NCBI GenBank assembly: GCA_016781505.1
Contig: JADDQF010000035.1
Location: forward strand, 1-39,525
From: a bacterium
GTDB taxonomy: Bacteria > Chloroflexota > Chloroflexia > Chloroflexales > Kallotenuaceae
Length of the DNA stretch: 39,525 bases
Direction: 5' to 3'
Of this stretch, positions 7,618-15,726 are shown in pieces. The notes below the pieces were generated by a model, which did not search any database, was not told the origin of the DNA, and was given only the letters and a program-made list of their open reading frames with translations. Position 1 is the stretch's first letter. Every line of letters begins with the position of its first letter. The position numbers and the translations under genes are program-made.

Positions 7618-8592
7618 ATGAGCATGAACCAGCACACGCCGATCAACTACCTGGACTATTCCAGCCGCGACGACATTCTCAGCGGGGGCGTAAAACTGAT
7701 CCCGATCGACACCCCAAAAGGCACGTTTCGCGTCTGGACAAAGCGTATTGGCAATCATCCGACAATGAAAGTGCTCATCCTACACGGTGGACCGGGCTCG
7801 ACCCACGAATATTTTGAGGCGTTTGACAGCTACTTCCCAGCGGCCGGTATTGAATACTATTACTACGATCAACTCGGCTCGTACTATAGCGACCAGCCGG
7901 AGGACCCTGAGCTATGGGAGGTACCGCGCTTTGTGGAGGAGGTTGAGCAGGTCCGCACCGCGCTCGGGCTCAACCGCGAGAACTTCTACCTGTACGGTCA
8001 GTCCTGGGGTGGAGTTCTCGCGATCGAGTATGCGTTGAAGTACCAGCAGCACCTTAAAGGTTTGATCATCTCTAATATGATGGCCAGCATTCCACAATAC
8101 AACGAGTACGCGCGCAGCGTGCTGATGCCCGGCATGGACCAGGCGGCACTGACAGAAATCCAGGGGTACGAGGCAGCGCAAGACTACGGGAACCCCCGCT
8201 ACATGCAGCTGCTGGTCGAGCACCACTACATCTACCATGTGCTGCGCATGCCAGCTGCAGAGTGGCCGGAACCGGTCAATCGCGCCTTCAAGCACACCAA
8301 CTCGGCCATCTATATTCCGATGCAGGGACCCAGCGAGCTCGGCGCCAGCGGCAAGCTGTTGAACTGGGATCGGACGGCTGATCTTCCGAAGATTGCGGTA
8401 CCAACCCTGGTCATTGGGGCCGAACACGATACCATGAACCCGGCACACATGCAGTGGATGGCGACACAGGTGCAGCAAGGGCGATACCTTTACTGCCCCA
8501 ACGGTAGCCATCTGGCACTGTACGACGATCAAGAAGTCTACTTCCGAGGCCTCATTCAGTTCATTCACACCTGTGATGCGGGCCAGAGGTAA
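7618..8592 (+). CDS. pip: Proline iminopeptidase-type alpha/beta hydrolase (peptidase family S33)
   Basis: 324 residues. The oxyanion-hole motif HGGPG is at 56-60, the nucleophile elbow GQSWGG has Ser129, and the likely acid and base are Asp271 (GAEHDTMNP) and His298 (NGSHLALYDD). This combination is typical of proline iminopeptidases, cytosolic enzymes that remove N-terminal proline. Related hydrolases acting on amino-acid amides or small esters share it, so the substrate is not proven. There is no signal peptide. Start ATG 7618 is fixed by an AAGGAGG at 7605-7611, six bases upstream; a longer in-frame start upstream lacks such a site. It stands alone on the plus strand in cargo block B, convergent with comEC (about 130 bases apart). 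Confidence 0.85.
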   Translation: MSMNQHTPINYLDYSSRDDILSGGVKLIPIDTPKGTFRVWTKRIGNHPTMKVLILHGGPGSTHEYFEAFDSYFPAAGIEYYYYDQLGSYYSDQPEDPELWEVPRFVEEVEQVRTALGLNRENFYLYGQSWGGVLAIEYALKYQQHLKGLIISNMMASIPQYNEYARSVLMPGMDQAALTEIQGYEAAQDYGNPRYMQLLVEHHYIYHVLRMPAAEWPEPVNRAFKHTNSAIYIPMQGPSELGASGKLLNWDRTADLPKIAVPTLVIGAEHDTMNPAHMQWMATQVQQGRYLYCPNGSHLALYDDQEVYFRGLIQFIHTCDAGQR

Positions 8593-8722
8593 GTGATTGT
8601 GAGCAACTACGTGCGAAGACCCTCAAATGGCTGCAATGAATCACGGCATGAGCTCTTGTTTGCTGGCCCGCGTCGCAACATTGCATGCCGACGGCAGGTA
8701 GGGGATTTCCATACCGAGCTCC

Positions 8723-10252
8723 TTATGCCGGGTGCCGCACCTTGGCGTGCTTGCCCGACGCGGTCGACAGCAAGCCCACAGATTGCGCACTGAGAAAGCG
8801 CAGGTACGAAACGCTGATGAGCAGGTACCAGCTCCAGACCCACCAGACCGAAAAGGGCGGCAGCGTGGTGTAGGCGCCGGGCACATGCGCGAGCAGGCGG
8901 GAGACCAGCAGCAGCCACTGCAAAAACGGCCACGCCAGCAGTGCCAGGAGTTGGCCGAGCGGCGTCCAGAGCATACCGGCCACGCTTGCCAGCGCGCCAA
9001 ACACCATCGCATATGGCACGGCCGGCAGCATCAGCACATTGGCCAGCGGCGCGATCAGCGACAGCCGCCCGAAGTGGTATAGCAGGATCGGCAAGGACAG
9101 CAGCGAGGCGGCCAGGGTGGCCGTCAACGGTTCCACCGCCCAGGCGAGCCACTTCCAGCGAAACGGACGATGTGCACCGAGCACGCCCTCGATCGGGCGG
9201 GCAAACGCAAACAGACCGGCCGTGGCCAGGGCACTTAGTTGAAAGCCAATGTCCCACAGCACATGGGGATCGGGGAGCGTCATCGCGACACATGCGACCA
9301 GCAGGCTCGTCCATGCTTCACTTTCCCGATCCACCAGCGTTGCCACCACGGCGAGCCCGCCCATCACGGCAGCGCGCACCACCGACGGACTCGCGCCCAC
9401 AAACAGCACGTATAGCACGATCAGCGGGCCGCTCACCAGAGCCGACCGTTTCCGCGCCACCTTGAACCTAGCCAGCAGCGCGGCGATGCCGGCGATGATG
9501 ACCGAAATATTCCAGCCCGAGATGACCAAAATATGTGATGTTCCGGTCGCCGAGAACGCATCGAGGACATCATCTGGAATCGTCGACTGCACACCCAGCA
9601 AAATGCCCACCATCAAGGAAGCATGTGGTTCCCCAACGAGATGTAAGATGGTCCTCCGCGCATGGTCGTTTAATCCGAGCGTGGCACGCTGCCACCATGT
9701 CCCGGCTTCGTCAGTATCCGGGTGCACCGTCAGCTTCGGCTTGGACATCATGGCATAGATGCCGTGGCGTGCCAGGTACGCCCGGTAATCGAATTCATCG
9801 CCCGCTTTTGGTTGCTGAAGCCCGCCCATCACGGTGATGCGCTGGCCATAGCGCAGCTCGGGATGCGGCGCCAGCTTCAACAGCACACGCCCATGGACCT
9901 GGCGGGTATCCTTGCCCAGCGTCAACTCCGCAGCCGTGAGCACAGCCGTCTGCTTGTCTTCGCGTCGATCCGGCTGCTCGGCCACAACACCGCTAACGAT
10001 TACTTTATGGCCAGTGTAGGCCCAAACACTCGCAGCGGTAGTGACGGGTTGCGCATACGCCAGTCGCGCCGCACCCAGCAAACACGCGGCAGCGAGCAGG
10101 AACGGCAGCCGTATATCGCGGCGTGGCCACCAGATGCAGCCAAGCAGCGCCACACAACCCGCGCCAAAGCCCGCAAGGTCGGCGGGCAGTGCCAGCCAAT
10201 CGCCTAGGACGATCCCGATCAGCCAGGCAACGCAAAACCAAAGGAGAGACAT
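8723..10252 (-). CDS. comEC: ComEC/Rec2-family DNA uptake channel, short form
   Basis: 509 residues. ComEC forms the inner-membrane channel that brings single-stranded DNA into the cytoplasm during transformation. The N-terminus has membrane segments and a soluble DUF4131-like part (GHKVIVSGVVAEQPDRREDKQ). The Competence domain follows, with TGTSHILVISGWNISVI near 240-256, PSVVRAAVMGG, and many transmembrane helices to the end. The C-terminal metallo-beta-lactamase-like domain of longer ComEC proteins (B. subtilis is about 776) is absent; the protein ends soon after WYL in a unique tail (RFLSAQSVGLLSTASG). The same final transmembrane segment is duplicated at copies 1 and 2, each with a different tail. 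Start ATG 10252 has no clear ribosome site. It lies downstream of the GT87 gene on the same strand. Confidence 0.88.
   Translation of the reverse strand: MSLLWFCVAWLIGIVLGDWLALPADLAGFGAGCVALLGCIWWPRRDIRLPFLLAAACLLGAARLAYAQPVTTAASVWAYTGHKVIVSGVVAEQPDRREDKQTAVLTAAELTLGKDTRQVHGRVLLKLAPHPELRYGQRITVMGGLQQPKAGDEFDYRAYLARHGIYAMMSKPKLTVHPDTDEAGTWWQRATLGLNDHARRTILHLVGEPHASLMVGILLGVQSTIPDDVLDAFSATGTSHILVISGWNISVIIAGIAALLARFKVARKRSALVSGPLIVLYVLFVGASPSVVRAAVMGGLAVVATLVDRESEAWTSLLVACVAMTLPDPHVLWDIGFQLSALATAGLFAFARPIEGVLGAHRPFRWKWLAWAVEPLTATLAASLLSLPILLYHFGRLSLIAPLANVLMLPAVPYAMVFGALASVAGMLWTPLGQLLALLAWPFLQWLLLVSRLLAHVPGAYTTLPPFSVWWVWSWYLLISVSYLRFLSAQSVGLLSTASGKHAKVRHPA
8855..8967 (-). repeat. 113-bp direct repeat, copy 3 of 3 (within intact comEC)
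   Basis: Identical to 121-233 and 5184-5296, in the same orientation. This copy is inside the full-length gene. Confidence 0.95.
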
Positions 10253-10359
10253 AGTGCAGCTATTTTCTTCAACGTAAAGGGGCTATGGACGAACAGCGGC
10301 CAGGCAGGAGTCGTCATCGGCGGCGGTATGCAAAGCTGGTTTTTGCACACGCCGAAGGC

Positions 10360-11625
10360 TTAGCGCACCGGTACCCGCCGCGCTGCAAGCAGCAGGTGCG
10401 TCGCAAGGCAGCCTAGGAGGGTGATACACGGCACCAGCACCAGACTTGCCTGGAGCTCGGCATTAGCAGCGAACAGCGTCAGAACATACACCGCCAACAA
10501 GCTTACGCGCAATTCAACCCATTCATGAGCCGGCCAGCGCAGCAGACGATCGATGAGCACAAGGCCCGGCAAAATCAGGAGCGCCAGATCGTAAACTGGC
10601 AGATGCGGCCCGATCACGATCATACCCAGCAGCGTGATGGCATAGCGCAGCGGTAACTCCCCCGTTCCGCGCCACCAGATCCACCCAAGCCCAACAAAAA
10701 CAGCCGCCGCGCAGGTCCAGCCCAGCATGTTGGCTAGCAGGCCCTGGCCAAAAACAAGCAACCACAACGGCTGCCACGAAAACATCTTCGACGCCTGGCG
10801 CACTTCCTCGCTTTGATATAAAGGCGAACGGAGCACAGCCACCCAATCATGCACTGCTGCCCAGCCCCAGAACCACAGCGTTAGCCCACCCAGCAGCAAC
10901 GCAGCTATGCTAAAACTCGCCAAAGCCCGCCAATGCTTGCCAAGCAACAAAAGTGGCAGCAGCACCACAAAAAGCTGAGGCTTGAACAGGCCAAGCGCGA
11001 TCAGCAGCCCGGCCAGCCCGTCGCGGCGCTGCGCCAGAGCGAGCAGGATGCCGCTATGGAGCAGCAGGCTAAGACCTGTGTTTTGGCCGGCACTCAACGC
11101 ATAGTAGACCGGCGCGGCTAGAAGCGCTAATGCGCATAGCAAGCTCCCCGAGCTACCTCGCAGCGCGGGCAGGATCGAGCGCAAAAGGGAGATGCTCGCG
11201 ACAAAAGCCGATACCATGCATGCCGACCAAACCAGAAACGCCGCGCCATACGGCAGCATGGAGAATGGGATAGCGACAAAAGCATAGTGCGGTGGGTTGA
11301 CATACGCCGAGAGGGTCTTGCTGGACACAAACAGGTGCTGAAGCGCTCGCTGCTGCTCCAGATCGTAGAGCTCCTGCGCACTGCCTTGGCGCACCAACAA
11401 ACCACCAGTGTAAAAAGCCGGAAAATCCGGTCCCAGCACTACGCCGCTGCGATCCCGGCCATTGGTCCCGCCAAACCACAAATAAAACAGCACCCCCCAC
11501 ACCGCAAGCATCAGCGCGATGTAGGCTGGCGCGGCGAGGCGCAACAAGCGCCACGAGACTAACAGGTGCGCCGTACGTTTGAACGGCCCAGCAGATACCG
11601 GCTTGCTGCTACCGACCACCTGCAT
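10360..11625 (-). CDS. GT87-like polytopic membrane glycosyltransferase
   Basis: 421 residues with about ten hydrophobic segments. After the first membrane span comes GPDFPAFYTGGLLVRQG and ELYDLEQQ, then YVNPPHYAFVAIPFSMLPY, the layout of GT87 (DUF2029) enzymes. These use polyprenyl-phosphate sugars to transfer residues, often mannose, on the outer face of the membrane; Asp in the first loop is the usual catalytic candidate. It starts three bases after the MOSC stop codon, so the two are co-transcribed. A neighbouring comEC follows after about 107 bases. Acceptor and donor are not evident from sequence. Confidence 0.8.
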   Translation of the reverse strand: MQVVGSSKPVSAGPFKRTAHLLVSWRLLRLAAPAYIALMLAVWGVLFYLWFGGTNGRDRSGVVLGPDFPAFYTGGLLVRQGSAQELYDLEQQRALQHLFVSSKTLSAYVNPPHYAFVAIPFSMLPYGAAFLVWSACMVSAFVASISLLRSILPALRGSSGSLLCALALLAAPVYYALSAGQNTGLSLLLHSGILLALAQRRDGLAGLLIALGLFKPQLFVVLLPLLLLGKHWRALASFSIAALLLGGLTLWFWGWAAVHDWVAVLRSPLYQSEEVRQASKMFSWQPLWLLVFGQGLLANMLGWTCAAAVFVGLGWIWWRGTGELPLRYAITLLGMIVIGPHLPVYDLALLILPGLVLIDRLLRWPAHEWVELRVSLLAVYVLTLFAANAELQASLVLVPCITLLGCLATHLLLAARRVPVR

Positions 11626-11628
11626 CGC

Positions 11629-12057
11629 CTATTCCACCGTCACCGGATCGCCCAGACGCGCCAAGCCCGTCTGCAGGACGCGGGTTAGCACGCCGCGTCG
11701 GTCACGCAGCTCTTCCCGTAATCCAGGCCGCACTGTCTCAAGCTCGCCACACACTGTGCACGGACCGGTTACTTCCAGAAGCGCAGCGCCAACGCGCACC
11801 CGTTGGCCGGCCGCGAGCGCATTCACATCCAGGCCGCGAACCGTGATGTTTTCTTGCAGCTCGCCGGGCTGCAAAGCCACAAACTGCAGCGTTGATTCGT
11901 CCAGCAGCAGCACTTGGCGTTGCGAGCCGGCGCGCGCCTTGCGGTCGTCACGCAAGCCCCAATCGGCTACAATCTCCGTTTCCGCTAACGGAATCATCGG
12001 CGTGTTGCGCTGCTTGGAGATAAAGATGCCGCAAACTTCAGCTACCTGATCGTTCAT
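11629..12057 (-). CDS. MOSC-domain protein
   Basis: 142 residues, essentially a stand-alone MOSC (molybdenum cofactor sulfurase C-terminal) domain. The visible elements are a GIFISKQRNTPMIPLAETEI start, WGLRDDRKA, RQVLLLDE, PGELQENITVRGLDV, and a cysteine-bearing GPCTVCGELE that matches the conserved Cys of the family. MOSC domains are thought to carry or transfer sulfur in metal-sulfur cofactor work; the partner is unknown. I start at ATG 12057. A GTG at 12069 would add four residues, and neither has a good ribosome site. It is coupled to the GT87 gene downstream, with no obvious shared pathway. Confidence 0.85.
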   Translation of the reverse strand: MNDQVAEVCGIFISKQRNTPMIPLAETEIVADWGLRDDRKARAGSQRQVLLLDESTLQFVALQPGELQENITVRGLDVNALAAGQRVRVGAALLEVTGPCTVCGELETVRPGLREELRDRRGVLTRVLQTGLARLGDPVTVE

Positions 12058-12359
12058 TATGGTTGACACCGGGTTAAGTGGTTAGGGACCAACGCCTTGA
12101 TACGGAGCGGTACGTTTCATTGTAGCACGCCGCGACCGCAACGGAATTGCTATTTGAGCGTAGCTACTTGGCAAGCGGCACCTAGTCCCAATCGACTTCC
12201 CGTAGCTCATAACCTGCTACGCTTCCGTCCAAGCACAGTGGAGCTCCGCAGCCAGCCAGCGAACTGGTGACAACGGAGCTCCGTTTGTGCGCTACCGATT
12301 CGATTGTTGTGAGGTTGCCAGACGGCCGCGGAGCGCCATGAGCTCCCTCAGTCGTCGCC
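12058..12359. other. Intergenic gap with a 14-bp palindrome
   Basis: No gene recognised. A perfect palindrome AACGGAGCTCCGTT lies at 12272-12285, and its core GGAGCTCC recurs at 12240-12247, giving a potential long-loop pairing between the two. There is no T-run, so a rho-independent terminator for the upstream BioD-like gene is not supported. The promoter of the MOSC operon should lie here but was not identified. Confidence 0.45.
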
Positions 12360-13427
12360 TCAGGAGGGCGGAGACATCTGCAACAGCTGCGTCAAGCGCG
12401 CCCAGTCGATACTGTTCGCCGCGAGCGTATGGAATCGTTCGCGCTTGGCTCCGCCAAACCGCAGATGGCCCATCAAGGCTTCCAGGCGTTGCACCGTTGA
12501 CAATGTGTCTTCCGGTGTCAGCACCAGCGGCACGTTGCGTTCCGTCGCCCGACTCATCACGGTTGCGGCGGGCCGCAGGTTGCCGGTCAAGATCACGCAG
12601 GAGGTCGAGGTTTCCAGGGCAGCCATGGCAATATCGGCGCGGTCGCCACCGGTAACCACAACTTTGTTAGGCTTGCGCCGGAAGTAGCTCAGCGCCGCTT
12701 CGGCGCTCATCGCGCCAATCGACAAGTTCTCAACCAGCCGCGTTCGATCGCCGTCGCCGATCACCTGGCCGCCGATCTGCTCGATGACATCCCGCACCGT
12801 GGCTGCTTCGGTTTGCGCATCATGCGGCACAATACCCAGCACCGGCACGTTGGACTTTTCCAGGAATGGGACGACCGTGCTGCGAACATAGTCGATTTGC
12901 GACGGAAATACTTGATTCAGTATCACACCGATGAGCCGCTTTCCCAGATAACGCTGCACGGCCACAATAATATCCACCGCACTGGTTGAGCGAAAGCGGT
13001 TGATCAGCAGCACCGGCGCGTCCAGGATGTCACTGACCTGATCCGCGCTCAGCCCCAGCAGTGCGCCTTCGGCCCAGGTGTTCGCGCCTTCCAGCACCAC
13101 CACATCCTTGCCCGCCGACACTGCCTGATAGGCATTTTGCAGCCTGGACCGGAAATCGGCCGCTTCACCGCGCAGGACGCTTTCCACCACCCGTGTGGTT
13201 GCCAGCACCGGCGCGATCTGCTCAGGCGTTTCCCGCAGCTCAAACATCTCGCGCATCAGCTGCGCATCCTGGTCCAACGCGCCCTGCTCGGTTTGCGCAA
13301 CGGCGACGCTCACCGGCTTCATATACCCCACTGAGCGACCCTGCCCGCGATAATAATCCAGCAGCACGGCGCAGATTGCACTCTTGCCAACAAACGTTTC
13401 GGTTGATGCGACGTAGATGGTAGCCAT
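12360..13427 (-). CDS. BioD-like P-loop plus DRTGG-domain protein
   Basis: 355 residues. The N-terminal half resembles the dethiobiotin-synthetase-like domain found at the N-terminus of long phosphotransacetylases, with a P-loop-like ASTETFVGKSAI, then KPVSV and DVVVLEGANTW. The C-terminal half (about 200-310) is a DRTGG domain, with GGDRADIAMAALE and ILTGNLRPAATVM. No phosphotransacetylase catalytic domain is present. Free-standing proteins of this form are usually next to acetate or acetyl-CoA genes and are thought to be regulatory; here it follows the ADP-forming acetate-CoA ligase on the same strand after about 94 bases, which supports a role in acetyl-CoA/acetate balance (inference). Start ATG 13427 has AAGG seven bases upstream; a more upstream in-frame start at 13466 lacks a site. 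Confidence 0.8.
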   Translation of the reverse strand: MATIYVASTETFVGKSAICAVLLDYYRGQGRSVGYMKPVSVAVAQTEQGALDQDAQLMREMFELRETPEQIAPVLATTRVVESVLRGEAADFRSRLQNAYQAVSAGKDVVVLEGANTWAEGALLGLSADQVSDILDAPVLLINRFRSTSAVDIIVAVQRYLGKRLIGVILNQVFPSQIDYVRSTVVPFLEKSNVPVLGIVPHDAQTEAATVRDVIEQIGGQVIGDGDRTRLVENLSIGAMSAEAALSYFRRKPNKVVVTGGDRADIAMAALETSTSCVILTGNLRPAATVMSRATERNVPLVLTPEDTLSTVQRLEALMGHLRFGGAKRERFHTLAANSIDWARLTQLLQMSPPS

Positions 13428-13521
13428 CTCAGCACCTTCAATCCATGGACAATCCGCAACGAACAATAACCCGCCCTATGCTGTTTATCGTTCGCTGCAA
13501 TTGCCAATTGCTACAAGTTCA

Positions 13522-15636
13522 TTAGTCGTTCAAGATAATGCGCGCGTCGAGCACGATTGAGCCTTGGCCATGATCGTACACCATCAGCGGATTGATATCC
13601 ATCTCCACAATTTCGGGAAAGTCGGTCACAAGCTGCGACGTGCGTAAAATCGTGTCAAGAATGCTCGGAATATCGGCCGGCGCTTGGCCACGCACACCGC
13701 GCAGAATCGGGAAGGACCGGATGGCTTCGATCTGCTCCTGCGCCTCCTGCTGCGACAGCGGCGCCAGCCGAAACACCACGTCCTTGAGCACTTCCACATA
13801 AATACCGCCCATGCCGAAGCCGATCATCGGCCCGAGCTGCGGATCACGCGAAACACCGACCAGGCACTCGCGGCCTTTGGGCGCTTGCTGCTGCACAAGC
13901 ACACCGCGGATATCGGCGTTTGGCTGGTACCGCCGCGCCCGATACTCGATCAGCTCGTAGGCATCCCGCGCTTCATTGGCGCTTTCAATCCCGGCGCGTA
14001 CACCACCGATATCGGATTTATGCAGGATATCGGGTGAGGAGATTTTGAGCACCACGGGATAGCCAATCCGGTTGGCAATCTCAACCGCTTCCTCGGGCGA
14101 GCGAGCAAGCTGCGACTCAGGCAGCCGCATTCCGTATGCCGCCATGACCTCGCGCGCCTCGACCTCGCCCAGCTCAAGCCGACCTTGCCCGCGCACCTCG
14201 TCAAATGTGCGCTGCACTCGCTCCCGGTCGACGTCGAAGGAGACGTAGTCGCCCGCTGGCCGATCCAGCCATTGCTTGTACGCGACCATCGCCTTCAGGG
14301 CGGCTACCGCGCGCTCCGGAAATGGATAATTGGGAATGTGGCGCTCGTTCAAAATCTTGAGCGCCGGGCCCAAGCTCTTCTCGCCCATGAACGACGTCAC
14401 TACCGGCTTGATGCGCTCACCGCCGTTCGCCTGCTGTGCTGCCGTCAAGTCCGCGATCACTTGAGCGGTCTCGGGCACATCGCTTTGGGCCTGCGGTGTA
14501 AACAGCACCAGCACGGCGTCTACGTTGGGATCGGCCAGGGCCGCTTTAATACCGGTATGGTAGCGATCCGATTTTGCGTCGCCGATGATATCGATCGGAT
14601 TGTACACATTCGCCGTGGGCGGGAGCTGGGCATGAAGCTCTTCAATGGTCGCTCGCTCGAAGCGTGCCAGCTGGAGGCCGGCATGTTCAACCGCATCCGT
14701 GGCCAGAATTCCAGGTCCACCTGCATTCGTGACGATGGCGATGCGGTCGCCGCCAATCAGCGGCTGGTAGGCGAAAATAAGGGCTTGATCGAACACATCT
14801 TGCATCGTTCGGGCACGCAGGATACCGCTTTGGCGAAAGGCCGCCTCATACGCGTTTTCGGAACCTGCCAGCGAGCCGGTATGTGACGAGATGGCGCGCG
14901 AGCCGGCATCGGTTGTGCCGGATTTAATGGCAATCACCGGGGTTTGTTTCGTGACCTGCCGCGCTACCTGGATAAACTCCGGGCCGCGCGAAATGCCTTC
15001 CAGATACGCCAAGATCACCCGCGATTGGGGATCGTCGTTCCAGGCCTGCAGCAAGGCCACTTCATCAACGTCCGCCTTGTTGCCCAGCGATACGAAGCGC
15101 GAAAAGCCGATGCCTTCAACGACGGACCAGTCCAGGATAGCGGTGCAGATCGCGCCGGACTGGGACATAAAGGCAATGTTGCCTTCAAGCGGCATCAGCG
15201 CGGCGAACGATGCATTCATGTGCGCTACGTTGTCGATCACCCCTAAACAATTGGGCCCGACCATGCGCATGCCATAGCGCCGCACAATCGCCAGCAGCTC
15301 ATCTTCTAGCTTACGGCCTTCGCTGCCAACCTCCCGGAATCCGGCCGTGATCACAATCAGGCCTTTGACCCCTTTTTCGCCGCATTCCGTTGCAACCTGG
15401 AGCACAGCTTGCGGCGGGACAACAACGACGGCTAGTTCGGGTGTTTCGGGCAGCGCAGCGACGGAAGCAAACACTTTGTGCCCCAAAACTTCAGTTGCCG
15501 TGGGATGAATCGGGTAGATCGCGCCGGGAAAATTGTTCTGGACGATGTTGCGCAACACCGTATGGCCGAGCTTACGCTCATCCGGCGACGCGCCAACAAC
15601 GGCTATAGCCTGGGGCGCGAAGATCGCTTCCAGCAT
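13522..15636 (-). CDS. ADP-forming acetate-CoA ligase (fused alpha and beta)
   Basis: 704 residues. It catalyses the reversible conversion of acetyl-CoA, ADP and phosphate to acetate, ATP and CoA. Order of domains: CoA-binding Rossmann part (IFAPQAIAVVGASPD at the N-terminus), two succinyl-CoA-ligase-like parts, with the phosphorylated His252 in SSHTGSLAGS, then a C-terminal ATP-grasp domain (from about 480, with YPVVLKISSPDILHKSDIGGV). This is the single-chain form seen in many Chloroflexota and archaea. Acyl selectivity is not readable, and the related protein-acetyltransferase (Pat) fusions are excluded by the lack of a GNAT domain. Start ATG 15636 has GGAGG eight bases upstream; an upstream in-frame ATG at 15684 has none. 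It is followed by the BioD-like/DRTGG gene. Confidence 0.9.
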   Translation of the reverse strand: MLEAIFAPQAIAVVGASPDERKLGHTVLRNIVQNNFPGAIYPIHPTATEVLGHKVFASVAALPETPELAVVVVPPQAVLQVATECGEKGVKGLIVITAGFREVGSEGRKLEDELLAIVRRYGMRMVGPNCLGVIDNVAHMNASFAALMPLEGNIAFMSQSGAICTAILDWSVVEGIGFSRFVSLGNKADVDEVALLQAWNDDPQSRVILAYLEGISRGPEFIQVARQVTKQTPVIAIKSGTTDAGSRAISSHTGSLAGSENAYEAAFRQSGILRARTMQDVFDQALIFAYQPLIGGDRIAIVTNAGGPGILATDAVEHAGLQLARFERATIEELHAQLPPTANVYNPIDIIGDAKSDRYHTGIKAALADPNVDAVLVLFTPQAQSDVPETAQVIADLTAAQQANGGERIKPVVTSFMGEKSLGPALKILNERHIPNYPFPERAVAALKAMVAYKQWLDRPAGDYVSFDVDRERVQRTFDEVRGQGRLELGEVEAREVMAAYGMRLPESQLARSPEEAVEIANRIGYPVVLKISSPDILHKSDIGGVRAGIESANEARDAYELIEYRARRYQPNADIRGVLVQQQAPKGRECLVGVSRDPQLGPMIGFGMGGIYVEVLKDVVFRLAPLSQQEAQEQIEAIRSFPILRGVRGQAPADIPSILDTILRTSQLVTDFPEIVEMDINPLMVYDHGQGSIVLDARIILND

Positions 15637-15726
15637 GCGGGCAACCTCCGAATGCATACATACCACGTATGCCAGCGTTTTCACGGCAAGGCATGTGCCG
15701 TCAAATCCGGCGTTACGTTGCCGAGG

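Noticed and set aside
7912-8568. Minus-strand frame of 218 codons opposite the hydrolase
   Set aside because: The plus-strand gene has complete catalytic motifs and a strong ribosome site; the opposite frame has none.
121-8967. Three identical repeats considered as CRISPR or insertion-sequence ends
   Set aside because: They are thousands of bases apart, encode a comEC segment, and no transposase or cas gene is present.
12272-12285. AACGGAGCTCCGTT palindrome as terminator for the BioD-like gene
   Set aside because: No loop and no T-run; kept only as a palindrome in the gap.
13428-13466. Upstream starts for the BioD-like and CoA-ligase genes (13466, 15684)
   Set aside because: They lack ribosome sites, while the shorter starts have them and align with family N-termini.
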